Shown: in pieces, positions 15,696-23,613 of the stretch
Layout: each line of letters opens with the position of its first letter
Numbering within the stretch: position 1 is the first letter of the stretch
NCBI RefSeq assembly: GCF_024460475.1
Contig: NZ_JANFYN010000035.1
Location: 1 to 24,290, forward strand
Source: Holdemanella sp. MSK.7.32
Lineage (GTDB): Bacteria > Bacillota_I > Bacilli_A > Erysipelotrichales > Erysipelotrichaceae
Length of the DNA: 24,290 nucleotides
Direction: 5' to 3'
Notes under the pieces: model-generated
What the model was told of the DNA's origin: nothing
Database searches by the model: none
Seen by the model: the letters and a program-made list of their open reading frames with translations, nothing else
Program-made: the position numbers and the translations under genes

Positions 15696-16445
15696 CTACA
15701 TCTTTTGAAATTCTTTCATATATTCCACAAGAAAATCAGCCGTTGCTTCCACCATTTCTTTACCCCATTCATACGTTGCATATTTAGGATGATCCTTGCC
15801 AAACCAGCCATTATCACTGCTTAAGCGATTGCTTCTAGGAACTGGAATATCCACGCCTTTAAAGTTTACGGTTTGTGCATTGGAAGCTGTTAATTGAGGT
15901 GTAAACTGATTTAAATTTGAATCTTCAATCTTATCCTTTTGAACTAAACTTTCATCCACATACAACATAGCTGCCGTTTCCTGACCTGCACCATGGCCTC
16001 CGGCCCATTCTGGATTGATTTTTCCAGCAATAGTCCACCAGTCAAAAATTGTACCCACAGCTCCCTTCTTATATAAATGACGACATACTTTACTTAATGC
16101 ATGTGTGTTTCCTCCATGTCCATTTAAGAACACAAAATGTCGAGCACCACAATCATATAGTCGATCACTGATTCTTTTCATAACCATTTCTAATAAATCA
16201 CTACCAATTGAAATTGTACCCGTGTATTCTGTATGAAAATCGGCATCCCCATAAGGTAAGGTTGGGCAAATCAATACATCACTTTGTTTTTCAATTAGTT
16301 CTAAAATCTTATTAGGAATCATAGTATCGGTTCCTAATGGATTGTGGATTCCATGATTTTCGGTACTTCCCGTTGTAAGTATCACCATATCATGATCCTT
16401 AAAATATTCTTCGCAATCTTTCCAACTCATTCTTTCAAGTCGCAT
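15696..16445 (-). CDS. Creatininase-family metal-dependent amidohydrolase
   Basis: The 249-residue enzyme of the creatininase/formamidase-like superfamily has all metal-binding motifs: GSTENHG at 26-32 (Glu, His), TDT at 39-41 (Asp), NGHGGN at 108-113 (His), and HGAGQETA at 151-158 (Glu). Family members hydrolyse cyclic amides or formamide-type substrates (creatinine, FAPy, mycofactocin precursor); the substrate here cannot be read. AGGAAG lies about 8 nt before the ATG. It is divergent from the PAP2 gene, with a 56-bp shared promoter region. Confidence 0.9.
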   Translation of the reverse strand: MRLERMSWKDCEEYFKDHDMVILTTGSTENHGIHNPLGTDTMIPNKILELIEKQSDVLICPTLPYGDADFHTEYTGTISIGSDLLEMVMKRISDRLYDCGARHFVFLNGHGGNTHALSKVCRHLYKKGAVGTIFDWWTIAGKINPEWAGGHGAGQETAAMLYVDESLVQKDKIEDSNLNQFTPQLTASNAQTVNFKGVDIPVPRSNRLSSDNGWFGKDHPKYATYEWGKEMVEATADFLVEYMKEFQKM

Positions 16446-16448
16446 AAC

Positions 16449-16477
16449 TTCACTTCCTATCTTTATATATGTATAAT
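16449..16477 (+). promoter_or_regulatory. Promoter of the PAP2 gene
   Basis: TATAAT at 16472-16477 with a partial -35, TTCACT, at 16449-16454 and 17-bp spacing. The same AT-rich block must also hold the divergent creatininase promoter. Confidence 0.5.
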
Positions 16478-16501
16478 ACTCCTATCGAAAGGAAAATTCC
16501 T

Positions 16502-17008
16502 ATGGATATTCAAATTTTATTATTTATACAAGAAAACCTTCGTCACTACATACTCACACCTTTCTTCACCTTGATCACAAACGAATACTTTTTATATATT
16601 CTTCTAGGAATCGTATTGATTTATATGTTCAAGAAAAATGAAGATACTAGAAGACTCGCAAAAGAAACAATTATTGCGTTTTTGATTTGCACTATATTAT
16701 TCGTTGTATTAAAGCTCATATTCCAAAGGCCAAGACCCTTTGATGCGTTTAATGAACTTATTCCATTAATAGATAAACCATCCGATTATTCGTTTCCATC
16801 TGGACATACGGCATCTGCCTTTATTTGTGCCTTTATGGTGTATGATGGCCTACCCAAAAAATACAGTATTCTAGTTATGATACTTGCCATCCTTGTCGCC
16901 TTTTCTAGACTCTATGTAGGCGTCCATTATCCAACGGATATTCTTGCTGGCATTGTGCTTGCGTACATTGTTTATAAATTTATGAAAAAGACTATGTCAA
17001 CTAAATGA
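16502..17008 (+). CDS. PAP2-family membrane phosphatase
   Basis: The 168-residue membrane enzyme has the three-part PAP2/acid phosphatase signature: KLIFQRPRP at 71-79, PSGH at 99-102 and SRLYVGVHYPTD at 135-146. About five membrane segments are visible. BcrC-like members dephosphorylate undecaprenyl diphosphate for cell-wall lipid recycling; others act on phosphatidate or PGP. I chose the ATG at 16502 with AAGGA about 8 nt upstream; an in-frame ATG 11 codons earlier overlaps the -10 box. Confidence 0.88.
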   Translation: MDIQILLFIQENLRHYILTPFFTLITNEYFLYILLGIVLIYMFKKNEDTRRLAKETIIAFLICTILFVVLKLIFQRPRPFDAFNELIPLIDKPSDYSFPSGHTASAFICAFMVYDGLPKKYSILVMILAILVAFSRLYVGVHYPTDILAGIVLAYIVYKFMKKTMSTK

Positions 17009-17020
17009 CATAGTTTTTTT
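16991..17020 (+). terminator. Terminator of the PAP2 gene
   Basis: ACTATGTCA (16991-16999) pairs perfectly with TGACATAGT (17006-17014) over a 6-nt loop, followed by a T-run to 17020. The stop codon lies in the 3' arm. Confidence 0.88.
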
Positions 17021-17033
17021 ATGGGAGTATAAT
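17005..17033 (+). promoter_or_regulatory. Promoter of the alpha/beta hydrolase gene
   Basis: ATGACA (17005-17010) and TATAAT (17028-17033) are separated by 17 bp. The -35 box is inside the 3' arm of the upstream terminator stem. Confidence 0.6.
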
Positions 17034-17086
17034 AAAAAAAGATATAAACTGAGTTAACATTACGCAAAAAAAAGGAGGATTATTGT

Positions 17087-18010
17087 ATGTTACACGAAGT
17101 ATCTTTCACATCTTATAATGAACGCGATCAAGTGCAAGCTTGGATTTATGTTCCTGCATGTAAGCCGAATGGAATCGTTCAATTAATTCATGGATTTGGC
17201 GAACACTCAAGACGCTATATCCATATGATTTCGGCTTTTCTAGATGCTGGTTATATTGTAGCCGCTGATGATCATGTAGGTCATGGAAAAACCGCAATGG
17301 TGAATAATGTCTGGGGTGACTGGGGAGATAAAGGATGTCACACCATGATGGAAGATGAACACACATTAAAGAAAATTGTATGTGAGAAATATCCAAACTT
17401 GCCTTACTTCTTATTTGGTCACAGTATGGGTTCATTTATCACAAGAGATTTTATCGCAAAATACGGAAATGAATTAAATGGTGCAACAATTTGTGGTACA
17501 ACAGGCATTTTCCGTGGTGCTAAAGAAGTTAAAGAAAAATTGAAAGAAATCATTGATGCAGGCCACGGTGAAGAGTCGGATCCAAATATTGTAGGCTCAC
17601 TTATGGGCTGGATGTGCGAACGTTGTGGTGAAGTTCAAATTGGAAATGAATGGATTTGCCATGATCCATATGTACAAAAGGACCATGCACAAGATCCTTT
17701 TGATGCCTTCACAAGACCTACTAGCAATCGTTCTATTTATGATTTTATCCAAATGATGCTTACAATTGAAGGAACTCAATGGGCCAAAAAAGTACCTAAA
17801 AAATTACCTATTTACAATATTGCTGGTGATCAAGATCCAGTTGGCGAATATGGTCTAGGAGTATGTCAAGTCAGTAACTGGCTTGTAGAAACTGGACATC
17901 ATGTCACAACTAAATTATATTCTGGCTATCGTCGTGAAATTCATAATTATGCAGAAATCAAAAATGAAGTGGAAGCCGGAATTATTGAATTTATGAATTC
18001 AAATTTATAA
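17087..18010 (+). CDS. Alpha/beta hydrolase, monoacylglycerol-lipase/lysophospholipase type
   Basis: The 307-residue Hydrolase_4-type enzyme has the oxyanion region LIHGFGEHSRRY (33-44), DDHVGHG (61-67), the nucleophile elbow GHSMGS (111-116, Ser113), an Asp in AGDQDP (D248 or D250) and His286 in EIHNY. This order matches bacterial monoglyceride lipases and lysophospholipases. The region 125-225 forms a lid rich in Cys and Trp. No signal peptide, so it is cytoplasmic. AAGGAGG lies 8 nt before the ATG. The substrate is inferred only from the family. Confidence 0.88.
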   Translation: MLHEVSFTSYNERDQVQAWIYVPACKPNGIVQLIHGFGEHSRRYIHMISAFLDAGYIVAADDHVGHGKTAMVNNVWGDWGDKGCHTMMEDEHTLKKIVCEKYPNLPYFLFGHSMGSFITRDFIAKYGNELNGATICGTTGIFRGAKEVKEKLKEIIDAGHGEESDPNIVGSLMGWMCERCGEVQIGNEWICHDPYVQKDHAQDPFDAFTRPTSNRSIYDFIQMMLTIEGTQWAKKVPKKLPIYNIAGDQDPVGEYGLGVCQVSNWLVETGHHVTTKLYSGYRREIHNYAEIKNEVEAGIIEFMNSNL

Positions 18011-18011
18011 G

Positions 18012-18036
18012 GGTGTAATTCAATTTACACCTTTTT
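18012..18036 (+). terminator. Terminator of the alpha/beta hydrolase gene
   Basis: GGTGTAA (18012-18018) pairs with TTACACC (18025-18031) over a 6-nt loop, followed by five T. It lies directly before the ribosome site of the next gene, so some read-through may feed that gene. Confidence 0.7.
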
Positions 18037-18053
18037 CATTAAAGGAGATACCT

Positions 18054-18530
18054 ATGTTTAAGACAATGCGAAGATTCAAACAACAATTAAGCCAAGAAAA
18101 ATGTATAGAGATACTTACCAATGAACCTCATGGCGTATTATCTTTAATCAGTGATACGGGATATCCCTATGGTTTTCCTATCACACATTGGTACGATGAA
18201 GAAAACGGACACATCTATTTTCATGGAGCAAAAGAAGGACATAAAATGGATTGTTTAAAACAATGTGATAAGGCAAGCTTTTGTGTCATGGATAAAGGTT
18301 TTAAAAAAGATGGTGAATGGGCCGTTCATTATCAGAGTGTGATTGTGTTTGGAAAAATCAAAATGGTAAATGATCCAGATAAAGTCAAAGAAATATGTAC
18401 GCAACTCTGCCTAAAATTTACCAATGATCAAAATTATATTGATCATGAATTAAAATATTCCGGACCTAGTGTACAATGTTTTGAACTCATCCCTGATTAT
18501 ATATCTGGAAAAATCATTAAGGAATCTTAA
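18054..18530 (+). CDS. Pyridoxamine 5'-phosphate oxidase-like flavin-binding protein
   Basis: This 158-residue PNPOx-like split-barrel protein is of the NimA/flavin-nucleotide-binding type. Seen: a basic N-terminus (MFKTMRRFKQQL), GVLSLISDTGYPYGFPI (the first strand pair facing the flavin), YFHGAKEGHKMDCL (a typical FMN-phosphate-binding segment), and VIVFGKIKMV. Members bind FMN, F420 or haem and some reduce nitroimidazoles. AAAGGAGA lies 6-7 nt before the ATG. No distinct promoter was found, so it probably depends on read-through or a weak start. Confidence 0.85.
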   Translation: MFKTMRRFKQQLSQEKCIEILTNEPHGVLSLISDTGYPYGFPITHWYDEENGHIYFHGAKEGHKMDCLKQCDKASFCVMDKGFKKDGEWAVHYQSVIVFGKIKMVNDPDKVKEICTQLCLKFTNDQNYIDHELKYSGPSVQCFELIPDYISGKIIKES

Positions 18531-18559
18531 TTGAGTTTAGCATGCAGTAATGTTACTAT
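18531..18559 (+). promoter_or_regulatory. Promoter of the two-gene acidic protein unit
   Basis: TTGAGT (18531-18536) and TACTAT (18554-18559) are spaced by 17 bp, and the -10 is extended (TGTTACTAT from 18551). A small inverted repeat, AGTAA/TTACT, covers the -10. Confidence 0.55.
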
Positions 18560-18585
18560 TAATACAATAAAGTTGAGGAATTATT

Positions 18586-19590
18586 ATGGCAACACCAGCA
18601 ACACTAGAACAATGGAAAGAACTCTATGATTTAGCTATTGAAATCACAAAATTAAAGCCTTGGAACTCATATTGGGACATGGATTTAATTGCGGTAGAAA
18701 CAAAGAAAAATGAAGAGCCAAACTTCGTATCCATTATGGGTAAAAGTGGAACCTGCACAGGTATCAGTGTTTATCGAGGCATGGAAGGTTATAGTGATTT
18801 TTGTCAAATCTGCAATGACGACTATAATGTACCTGCAACGTTTGTGATGTCCGATCAAAACTGCATTACTTGTTATTGGGGAAATCGTGTTGAAATCGAT
18901 GATGAAATGTATTCAATTATCAAACAATTAGGTCTTCGTTTTCGTGGCAATGGAAACTGGATTTATTTTAAAACTTTTGAAAAGAAAAGTTTTCCAAGCC
19001 TTCCAAACTATGGTGAAATCAAAATGTTGATTGAAACCTATAAAGGATTGGTTGAAACATTAAAACATGAAGATTATCAAGAGTCCATCTTTGCAGGAGG
19101 AGATATTCTCTACACACAAAAAGATGAAGATGGAAATTGGTTCTCTTATACTGTACCTAGGCCTATGGAACCAGAACGTTATAATACGATTCTTGTCAAT
19201 GATTCAAATCTAATTGATTATTTTAAAAATATAAAGGATGGAGATTTAGAACTTGCGATTGATATGGATTATATGATGGTTCCCACAAATGATGAAGGTT
19301 TTGAAAGGCCCATCAATCCATTAGCCTATATAGTATTTGATTTAAGAAATAACCAAATTTTACACTTTGATTTAATTCATCCAGATCAAGAAGATTATGA
19401 AGTCATTATGAATAATTTTTTGGGTGCCATTGAACATTTTGGTAAGCCTAAACATGTATATGTCAGAAATCCATATATTCTAAATTGGCTTGATTTTATT
19501 TGTGAGAAATTAGATATTCCTCTAGTTAAAGATAATTTGGAAGAAATCGATGATATTTTTAATATGTTAAAACATATGGATATGGAGTAA
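18586..19590 (+). CDS. Acidic cytoplasmic protein, possibly DUF7309 plus DUF6930
   Basis: The 334-residue protein has no membrane segment or enzyme motif I can name. The N-terminal part (ATLEQWKELYDLAIEITKLKPW, then a SIMGKSGTCTGISVY strand) resembles what I recall as DUF7309. The C-terminal part (NPLAYIVFDLRNNQILHFDL, then FLGAIEHFGKPKHVYVRNPY) resembles DUF6930. Several Cys (CQICND, CITCYW) lie in the first half. GAGG lies 8 nt before the ATG. It is translated together with the following gene (4-nt gap). Family names are from memory and need an HMM search; the function is unknown. Confidence 0.75.
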   Translation: MATPATLEQWKELYDLAIEITKLKPWNSYWDMDLIAVETKKNEEPNFVSIMGKSGTCTGISVYRGMEGYSDFCQICNDDYNVPATFVMSDQNCITCYWGNRVEIDDEMYSIIKQLGLRFRGNGNWIYFKTFEKKSFPSLPNYGEIKMLIETYKGLVETLKHEDYQESIFAGGDILYTQKDEDGNWFSYTVPRPMEPERYNTILVNDSNLIDYFKNIKDGDLELAIDMDYMMVPTNDEGFERPINPLAYIVFDLRNNQILHFDLIHPDQEDYEVIMNNFLGAIEHFGKPKHVYVRNPYILNWLDFICEKLDIPLVKDNLEEIDDIFNMLKHMDME

Positions 19591-19594
19591 TGAA

Positions 19595-20416
19595 ATGAAA
19601 AAGGAACTACAAAAACAAATGGATTCCATGATGAATATGACAATGGAAGCCATCACAAACAACAAGAAATTAGAACCTGCATTAAATGAATTATTCAAAT
19701 ATGCACCACAAGACGAAAAATATCAATTCATCTTACTTCATGAAATCGCCAATCAATATCTACATGAATTATTAGATATTGATTCTGAATTCCACGATTA
19801 TTCTTTTGAAGAAGGTATAAAGATTTGTATAGAAGAAAAAACGGACTATTTAAAGGAAAGATTTCAAATTTGTACCATTCAATTTCAATTGGACGACATC
19901 ACAAGAACCATCACATTCCCTAAAAGACTTCCATTAGCGGATATGACATATTTTGTGATGTCAAGCTTAGACATTGTATGCAGCTACGATTTCATGATCA
20001 ATTGTGAAGGCATTGATTATTCTACTGAAGAAATGCAGATTTGTTCCATTGCCGATTTATGTTTAGAAAAAAATGATATGTTCTTACTATCCTTCTTCGA
20101 TTCTGAAACAGACGAATTCTACCCTGTAACTGGAAAACTCATCAAGGAAGAGCTGAATAAAAAAGAAATGGAATTGGAACGCATTCAAATTATTGAAACT
20201 CAAAATGAAGGACCTTGGGTAGAAGAAAACGAACACCGTACTTTAGAAGAACAAAATGATCAATTGGTTTCTGGATTCTTCTTTAATAAGATGTTCTATG
20301 AAAGGCCCGATTTATTTGAAGAATTAGAAAATGGTAAAGACATCGAAGAATTACTTTTCCAAATGATTGATGAAGAATTAAATGATGATGTCTTAGATAC
20401 AGACTTATTAAACTAA
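19595..20416 (+). CDS. Acidic hypothetical protein with a possible pRiA4b ORF3-like core
   Basis: The 273-residue, strongly acidic protein lies 4 nt after the preceding stop, with its GGAG ribosome site inside that gene, so the two are co-translated. The N-terminus (1-90) is helical and the tail (230-273) very acidic. The centre (IQFQLDDITRTITFPKRLPLADMTYFV, split here as residues 95-121, followed by a DLCLEKNDMFLLSFFDSE segment) weakly recalls pRiA4b ORF-3/IS1096-like domains, which have an Ile/Val strand, a leucine helix and a YDFGD-type strand. This is a low-confidence resemblance, and no catalytic residues are seen. Confidence 0.65.
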   Translation: MKKELQKQMDSMMNMTMEAITNNKKLEPALNELFKYAPQDEKYQFILLHEIANQYLHELLDIDSEFHDYSFEEGIKICIEEKTDYLKERFQICTIQFQLDDITRTITFPKRLPLADMTYFVMSSLDIVCSYDFMINCEGIDYSTEEMQICSIADLCLEKNDMFLLSFFDSETDEFYPVTGKLIKEELNKKEMELERIQIIETQNEGPWVEENEHRTLEEQNDQLVSGFFFNKMFYERPDLFEELENGKDIEELLFQMIDEELNDDVLDTDLLN

Positions 20417-20447
20417 AAAGGATCGATTTACGATCCTTTTCCTTTGG
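20415..20447. terminator. Bidirectional terminator between convergent genes
   Basis: AAAAGGATCG (20416-20425) pairs perfectly with CGATCCTTTT (20431-20440) over a 5-nt loop. T-rich tracts follow on both strands (TTTTCCTTT rightward, TTTTTAGTT leftward), so it can serve both the acidic-protein unit and the amt remnant. Confidence 0.8.
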
Positions 20448-20487
20448 CTTGTAACGAATAAGAGAAAAGAGCAATTTTACAAGCCAA
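20444..20487. repeat. 11-bp inverted repeat downstream of amt
   Basis: TTGGCTTGTAA (20444-20454) and its exact complement TTACAAGCCAA (20477-20487) are separated by 22 nt. No T-run follows on either side, so it is not a simple terminator. It lies between the terminator and the amt stop codon. Confidence 0.6.
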
Positions 20488-20495
20488 GATATATA

Positions 20496-21455
20496 TTAAT
20501 CTTCATATTTTAATGCATCTTTACCACGAGCTCCTGTTGAGATACGAACAACATCCGCAACATCGTAGACAAAGATTTTTCCATCCCCAATATTTCCAGT
20601 ATACAATGCCTTTTTAGCTGCCTTAACAACATCTGCTACAGGCACTTCACTCACAACAACTTCAACTTTTAATTTAGGAAGCAATTCCATATTTACTTTA
20701 GCACCACGATAATAGCTTGTCTGACCCTTTTGCACACCACAACCAGATACTTTCGTAACCGTCATACCACCAATACCAATTTCATTCAATGCAGCCTTGA
20801 TCTTATCAAATTTCTCAGCCTTAGTGATGATGACAACCTTGGAAATAGAACCATCACTATGAATAACTTTTGTAGGTACGGCATCATCCAATTCTACACT
20901 TGGAGTGTAGCTAGAATCTTGAATTGTTTCTAAATAATCACCAGGAACATCGGCTTCTAAGGCAAAACCAGCATATGCACTTTCCAATCCATGTTCCATT
21001 TTATCAAGGCCCACAATTTCTTCATGTGCACTTACACGTAATCCAACAGTCTTTTTAATAATGTAGAAAGTAATAAACATAGTTACAGCAGTCCATGCAC
21101 CAATTGCCAATAAGCCTAATAATTGAACACCTAATAAATGGAATCCACCGCCATAGAATAATCCTTGTGCTTCAGGCATTGTATCTGTACCACAAGCAAA
21201 TAATCCAACACAGATTGTTCCTAATAAACCATTTCCAAAGTGTACGGCAACAGCTCCTACTGGATCATCTACTTTTAATTTATAATCCAACAACCATACA
21301 ATGAAACAAACCATACATCCAGATAAGATACCAATCACAAATGATCCAAATACGTTTACGGCATCACATCCTGCAGTAATCGCCACTAAACCTGCCAATG
21401 AACCATTTAAACACATCGCAACATCTGGTTTTCCATATTTAATCCAAGTAATCAA
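20496..21455 (-). pseudogene. amt: 3' part of the interrupted ammonium transporter-P-II fusion gene
   Basis: The visible frame (to about 21464, where it enters IS sequence) holds the C-terminal part of an Amt/Mep/Rh transporter: TWIKYGKPDVAMCLNGSLAG, then DDPVGAVAVHFGNG with the second pore His (H75 of this fragment). A linker and a whole P-II signalling domain follow (about 208-322: GMTVTKVSGCGVQKGQTS, IGDGKIFV, RISTGARGKDAL). The T-loop reads YYRGAKVNMEL, without the Tyr that is uridylylated in GlnB/GlnK. The N-terminal part lies beyond the IS at 23893-24087. The middle of the transporter, including the first pore His and the Phe gate, is absent from the window. As it stands, no functional transporter can be made. 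Confidence 0.88.
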
Positions 21456-21656
21456 CCTGACCACTCCTCACCGCAAGCAGTGAGGGTTCTGAACTGACAA
21501 CATTTTGCAGCAATCGTACATTATTTTCAAACTTTGGATTCCTGTCTTTCTGTTGGAGCAGTGAACTCTACAATCAAGCACTACATTTAGCACATTAGCG
21601 ATTGTTTTCTGTATCTCTACATGGAAGTATAGTCAATCTCCCATTTTAACATTTAT
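21456..21656 (-). ncRNA. Candidate TnpB guide RNA (omega-RNA/reRNA) region
   Basis: About 200 nt of non-coding, structured sequence lie between the tnpB stop and the right end. They include ACAATC...GATTGT pairing near 21573-21608 and the terminal CCTCACTG-CTTG-CGGTGAGG hairpin. In studied IS200/IS605 elements the guide RNA covers the tnpB 3' end and the right end, with the guide taken from flanking DNA just past the end. Here the guide would begin near 21455 reading leftward (GTTGATTACTTGGATTAAAT), within amt. The 5' limit cannot be seen and may lie inside tnpB. Confidence 0.4.
21466..21485 (-). repeat. Right-end subterminal hairpin of the IS
   Basis: The minus strand reads CCTCACTG-CTTG-CGGTGAGG: an 8-bp stem with one T-G pair and a CTTG loop, about 10 nt from the element end. 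It is a likely TnpA recognition hairpin. Confidence 0.75.
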
Positions 21657-23216
21657 TTAATTTACTCTTATTCCACTGTTCATGACTTTGATCTGATTCA
21701 TTTGGATATATTCAATCGTTTCATTTTGGTTTTTATACTGTTTCTCAAATTCATGAATACACTTATTCTTATCGATTTTGTTTGTATTTAGATCAATGCA
21801 GTACAAAAGAAAGGACGAATATAGATCTCTTTGTACCATTGTTCCATCTTGCAGTTTATACATTCTTTGTGACAACGATTTTTTGATGTATTCATCACTC
21901 GTATGATCATATTGACTTGCCTTATAATCATTTGGCACTTCAACATAGATTCTAAACTTCCTTTTAGCCTGACTCTGAAAATAGCCTGGACATCTATTTT
22001 TTATAGATCTTCCAAATCTTTTCTTTCGCTTTCCAGTTTTAGCTTTCTTCTGAAGTTTCTTGGCATTCTTTGGCTCTGTCACAAAAACATCCCCTAAGCT
22101 TCTTAATTCATTCACATCTTCATTGATAGCTAAATGTCGATTGGTCGCATTGATTCTGCATAGCTCTGTATGTTTTGTTCTCAATTTTTTATAGCGATTC
22201 GAGTATGTCCACGTCTTCCTTCCTTTTTTGATAGTTCCATCCTCATTGTAGTTGTCTGGATTCATTGCTCTACGGCTCCTATCCATTGCACGATAGATCC
22301 GTCTTTCTTTTCGTTCATTGACTTCAATACAACTTCCTCTTTCCGCAAGATTCTTTAAACCTGCTTTTGTTTCTGTTGTATACGCAATTGTCTGAGTTCC
22401 AATATCACATCCAACAATGCCTTTTCCTTTGTTGTGTTTCACATTGCCAAAACGATCCTGTTTTGGTTTAGATACACCTTTGATTGTGATATGTACATAG
22501 ACTCTTAACTTGCCACGAATCTTTTTACATACAAGACTCACGTAACAAGGTCTGTATGTCGAAATACAAATGTTGGTTTCTTTATATGTATTTGCCGCTA
22601 TAGAATCCATGAATTCTGCATGCTTCAAATAATACAGTATGGCATCCACTTCCTCTTGTTCATAGCGGTCTTTGATTTTTACACCAAACTCAATATCCTT
22701 GAATTTGAAATTCATTTGTTTCATTATGATTCCACGATTGATTTGTTTAGCACGAATACATGGAAGATCTCCACGCTTTTTAAAATGAATCGTTTCTCCA
22801 TCCGAATAAAGACATTTTTCGATTCCACGAAATACATCCTCCGCTTTCGTTAGTGCAAATACGGCATCGATTCCATATTTCTTTCCAATAGGAACCATTG
22901 AAGTTCTGCAGTAATCCCATGTTACATCATACTGTTTCTGCATTTCCTTCATCTGATCACATACATCTTTTAATGCCTTCTTATTATCGGCATCCTTATA
23001 TTTCTTATAAAGACTTTTTAGCTTGCGATACCTTTTCGTACGAACAAGCTGATCATATCTTTTTTTCATGATTCCAGTCAGCTCATTACCAGCTTTACGA
23101 ACCAAATCGGCATAATGAAAAATCTGACACTTTTCTACATAAGTCAGATTCGTTTCCAATACTAATACATGTCTATCTGAACATCTACGATAGGCTTTCA
23201 ATTCGGGTTGTATCAT
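21657..23216 (-). CDS. tnpB: TnpB-type RuvC nuclease lacking the usual zinc ribbon
   Basis: TnpB proteins (519 residues here) are RNA-guided RuvC-like nucleases of IS200/IS605 elements. Catalytic residues are readable: D271 in VGCDIGTQTIA (RuvC-I), E381 in VFVTEPKNAKKLQKKA (RuvC-II) and D464 in VQRDLYSSFL (RuvC-III). Between II and III the common TnpB has a CxxC...CxxC ribbon; here the segment reads YKASQYDHTSDEYIKKSLSQR with no CxxC anywhere. I recall a Clostridia/Erysipelotrichia subfamily with the same ASQYDH...VQRDLYSAFL pattern. A Lys/Arg-rich helical region covers 45-95. I chose the ATG at 23216 (MIQPELK) with GAGGAG 8 nt upstream; it overlaps tnpA by 32 nt. Confidence 0.85.
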   Translation of the reverse strand: MIQPELKAYRRCSDRHVLVLETNLTYVEKCQIFHYADLVRKAGNELTGIMKKRYDQLVRTKRYRKLKSLYKKYKDADNKKALKDVCDQMKEMQKQYDVTWDYCRTSMVPIGKKYGIDAVFALTKAEDVFRGIEKCLYSDGETIHFKKRGDLPCIRAKQINRGIIMKQMNFKFKDIEFGVKIKDRYEQEEVDAILYYLKHAEFMDSIAANTYKETNICISTYRPCYVSLVCKKIRGKLRVYVHITIKGVSKPKQDRFGNVKHNKGKGIVGCDIGTQTIAYTTETKAGLKNLAERGSCIEVNERKERRIYRAMDRSRRAMNPDNYNEDGTIKKGRKTWTYSNRYKKLRTKHTELCRINATNRHLAINEDVNELRSLGDVFVTEPKNAKKLQKKAKTGKRKKRFGRSIKNRCPGYFQSQAKRKFRIYVEVPNDYKASQYDHTSDEYIKKSLSQRMYKLQDGTMVQRDLYSSFLLYCIDLNTNKIDKNKCIHEFEKQYKNQNETIEYIQMNQIKVMNSGIRVN

Positions 23217-23613
23217 CTTTCTGCTCCTCGATATATTTCTTGATTGCAGCTTCACTGATATGCCCTACAGAAGATATAAAATATCCATTTGACCATAATT
23301 TTCCACATCTCGCATAGAATCTCTTCAATTCCGGATACGCCTTGAACAATTGGATTGCACTCATAGATTTCAATGTTCGAACAACATCACAAGGTGCAGT
23401 CGTTACAGGACAGTCTACAAAAATATGTATATGGTCAGGCATGACCTCTAAAGCTTTTATAATATATCCATACGCATCACAAACTTCAGAAAGGATCTTC
23501 TTCAAGGTTTCATCCATACCATCACGTCTGAACTTTGGACACCATATAATATGATACTGAACTAAATACTTACAATGAGAAGCACGATGATAATTCTCAT
23601 TCTTCATGATCAT
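23185..23613 (-). CDS. tnpA: IS200/IS605 TnpA, HUH Y1 transposase
   Basis: The 142-residue single-strand transposase has HxH as PDHIHIFV (H61, H63) and the catalytic Tyr127 in ISEAAIKKYIEEQ; the WCPKFRR strand is typical. Length is normal for the family. It nicks and joins single-stranded element ends recognised through subterminal hairpins. The start overlaps the preceding RHH gene by 17 nt (or 11 nt from the next ATG) and has no strong ribosome site, so it is probably translationally coupled. The end overlaps tnpB. Confidence 0.95.
   Translation of the reverse strand: MIMKNENYHRASHCKYLVQYHIIWCPKFRRDGMDETLKKILSEVCDAYGYIIKALEVMPDHIHIFVDCPVTTAPCDVVRTLKSMSAIQLFKAYPELKRFYARCGKLWSNGYFISSVGHISEAAIKKYIEEQKDDTTRIESLS

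Noticed and set aside
21301..21483. Plus-strand frame across the amt/IS junction
   Set aside because: It is the complement of Amt codons and the IS right-end hairpin, with no start signals.
23216..23255. Longer tnpB start 13 codons upstream
   Set aside because: It lies deeper in tnpA and lacks a ribosome site, while the ATG at 23216 has GAGGAG 8 nt upstream and begins like other TnpB proteins.
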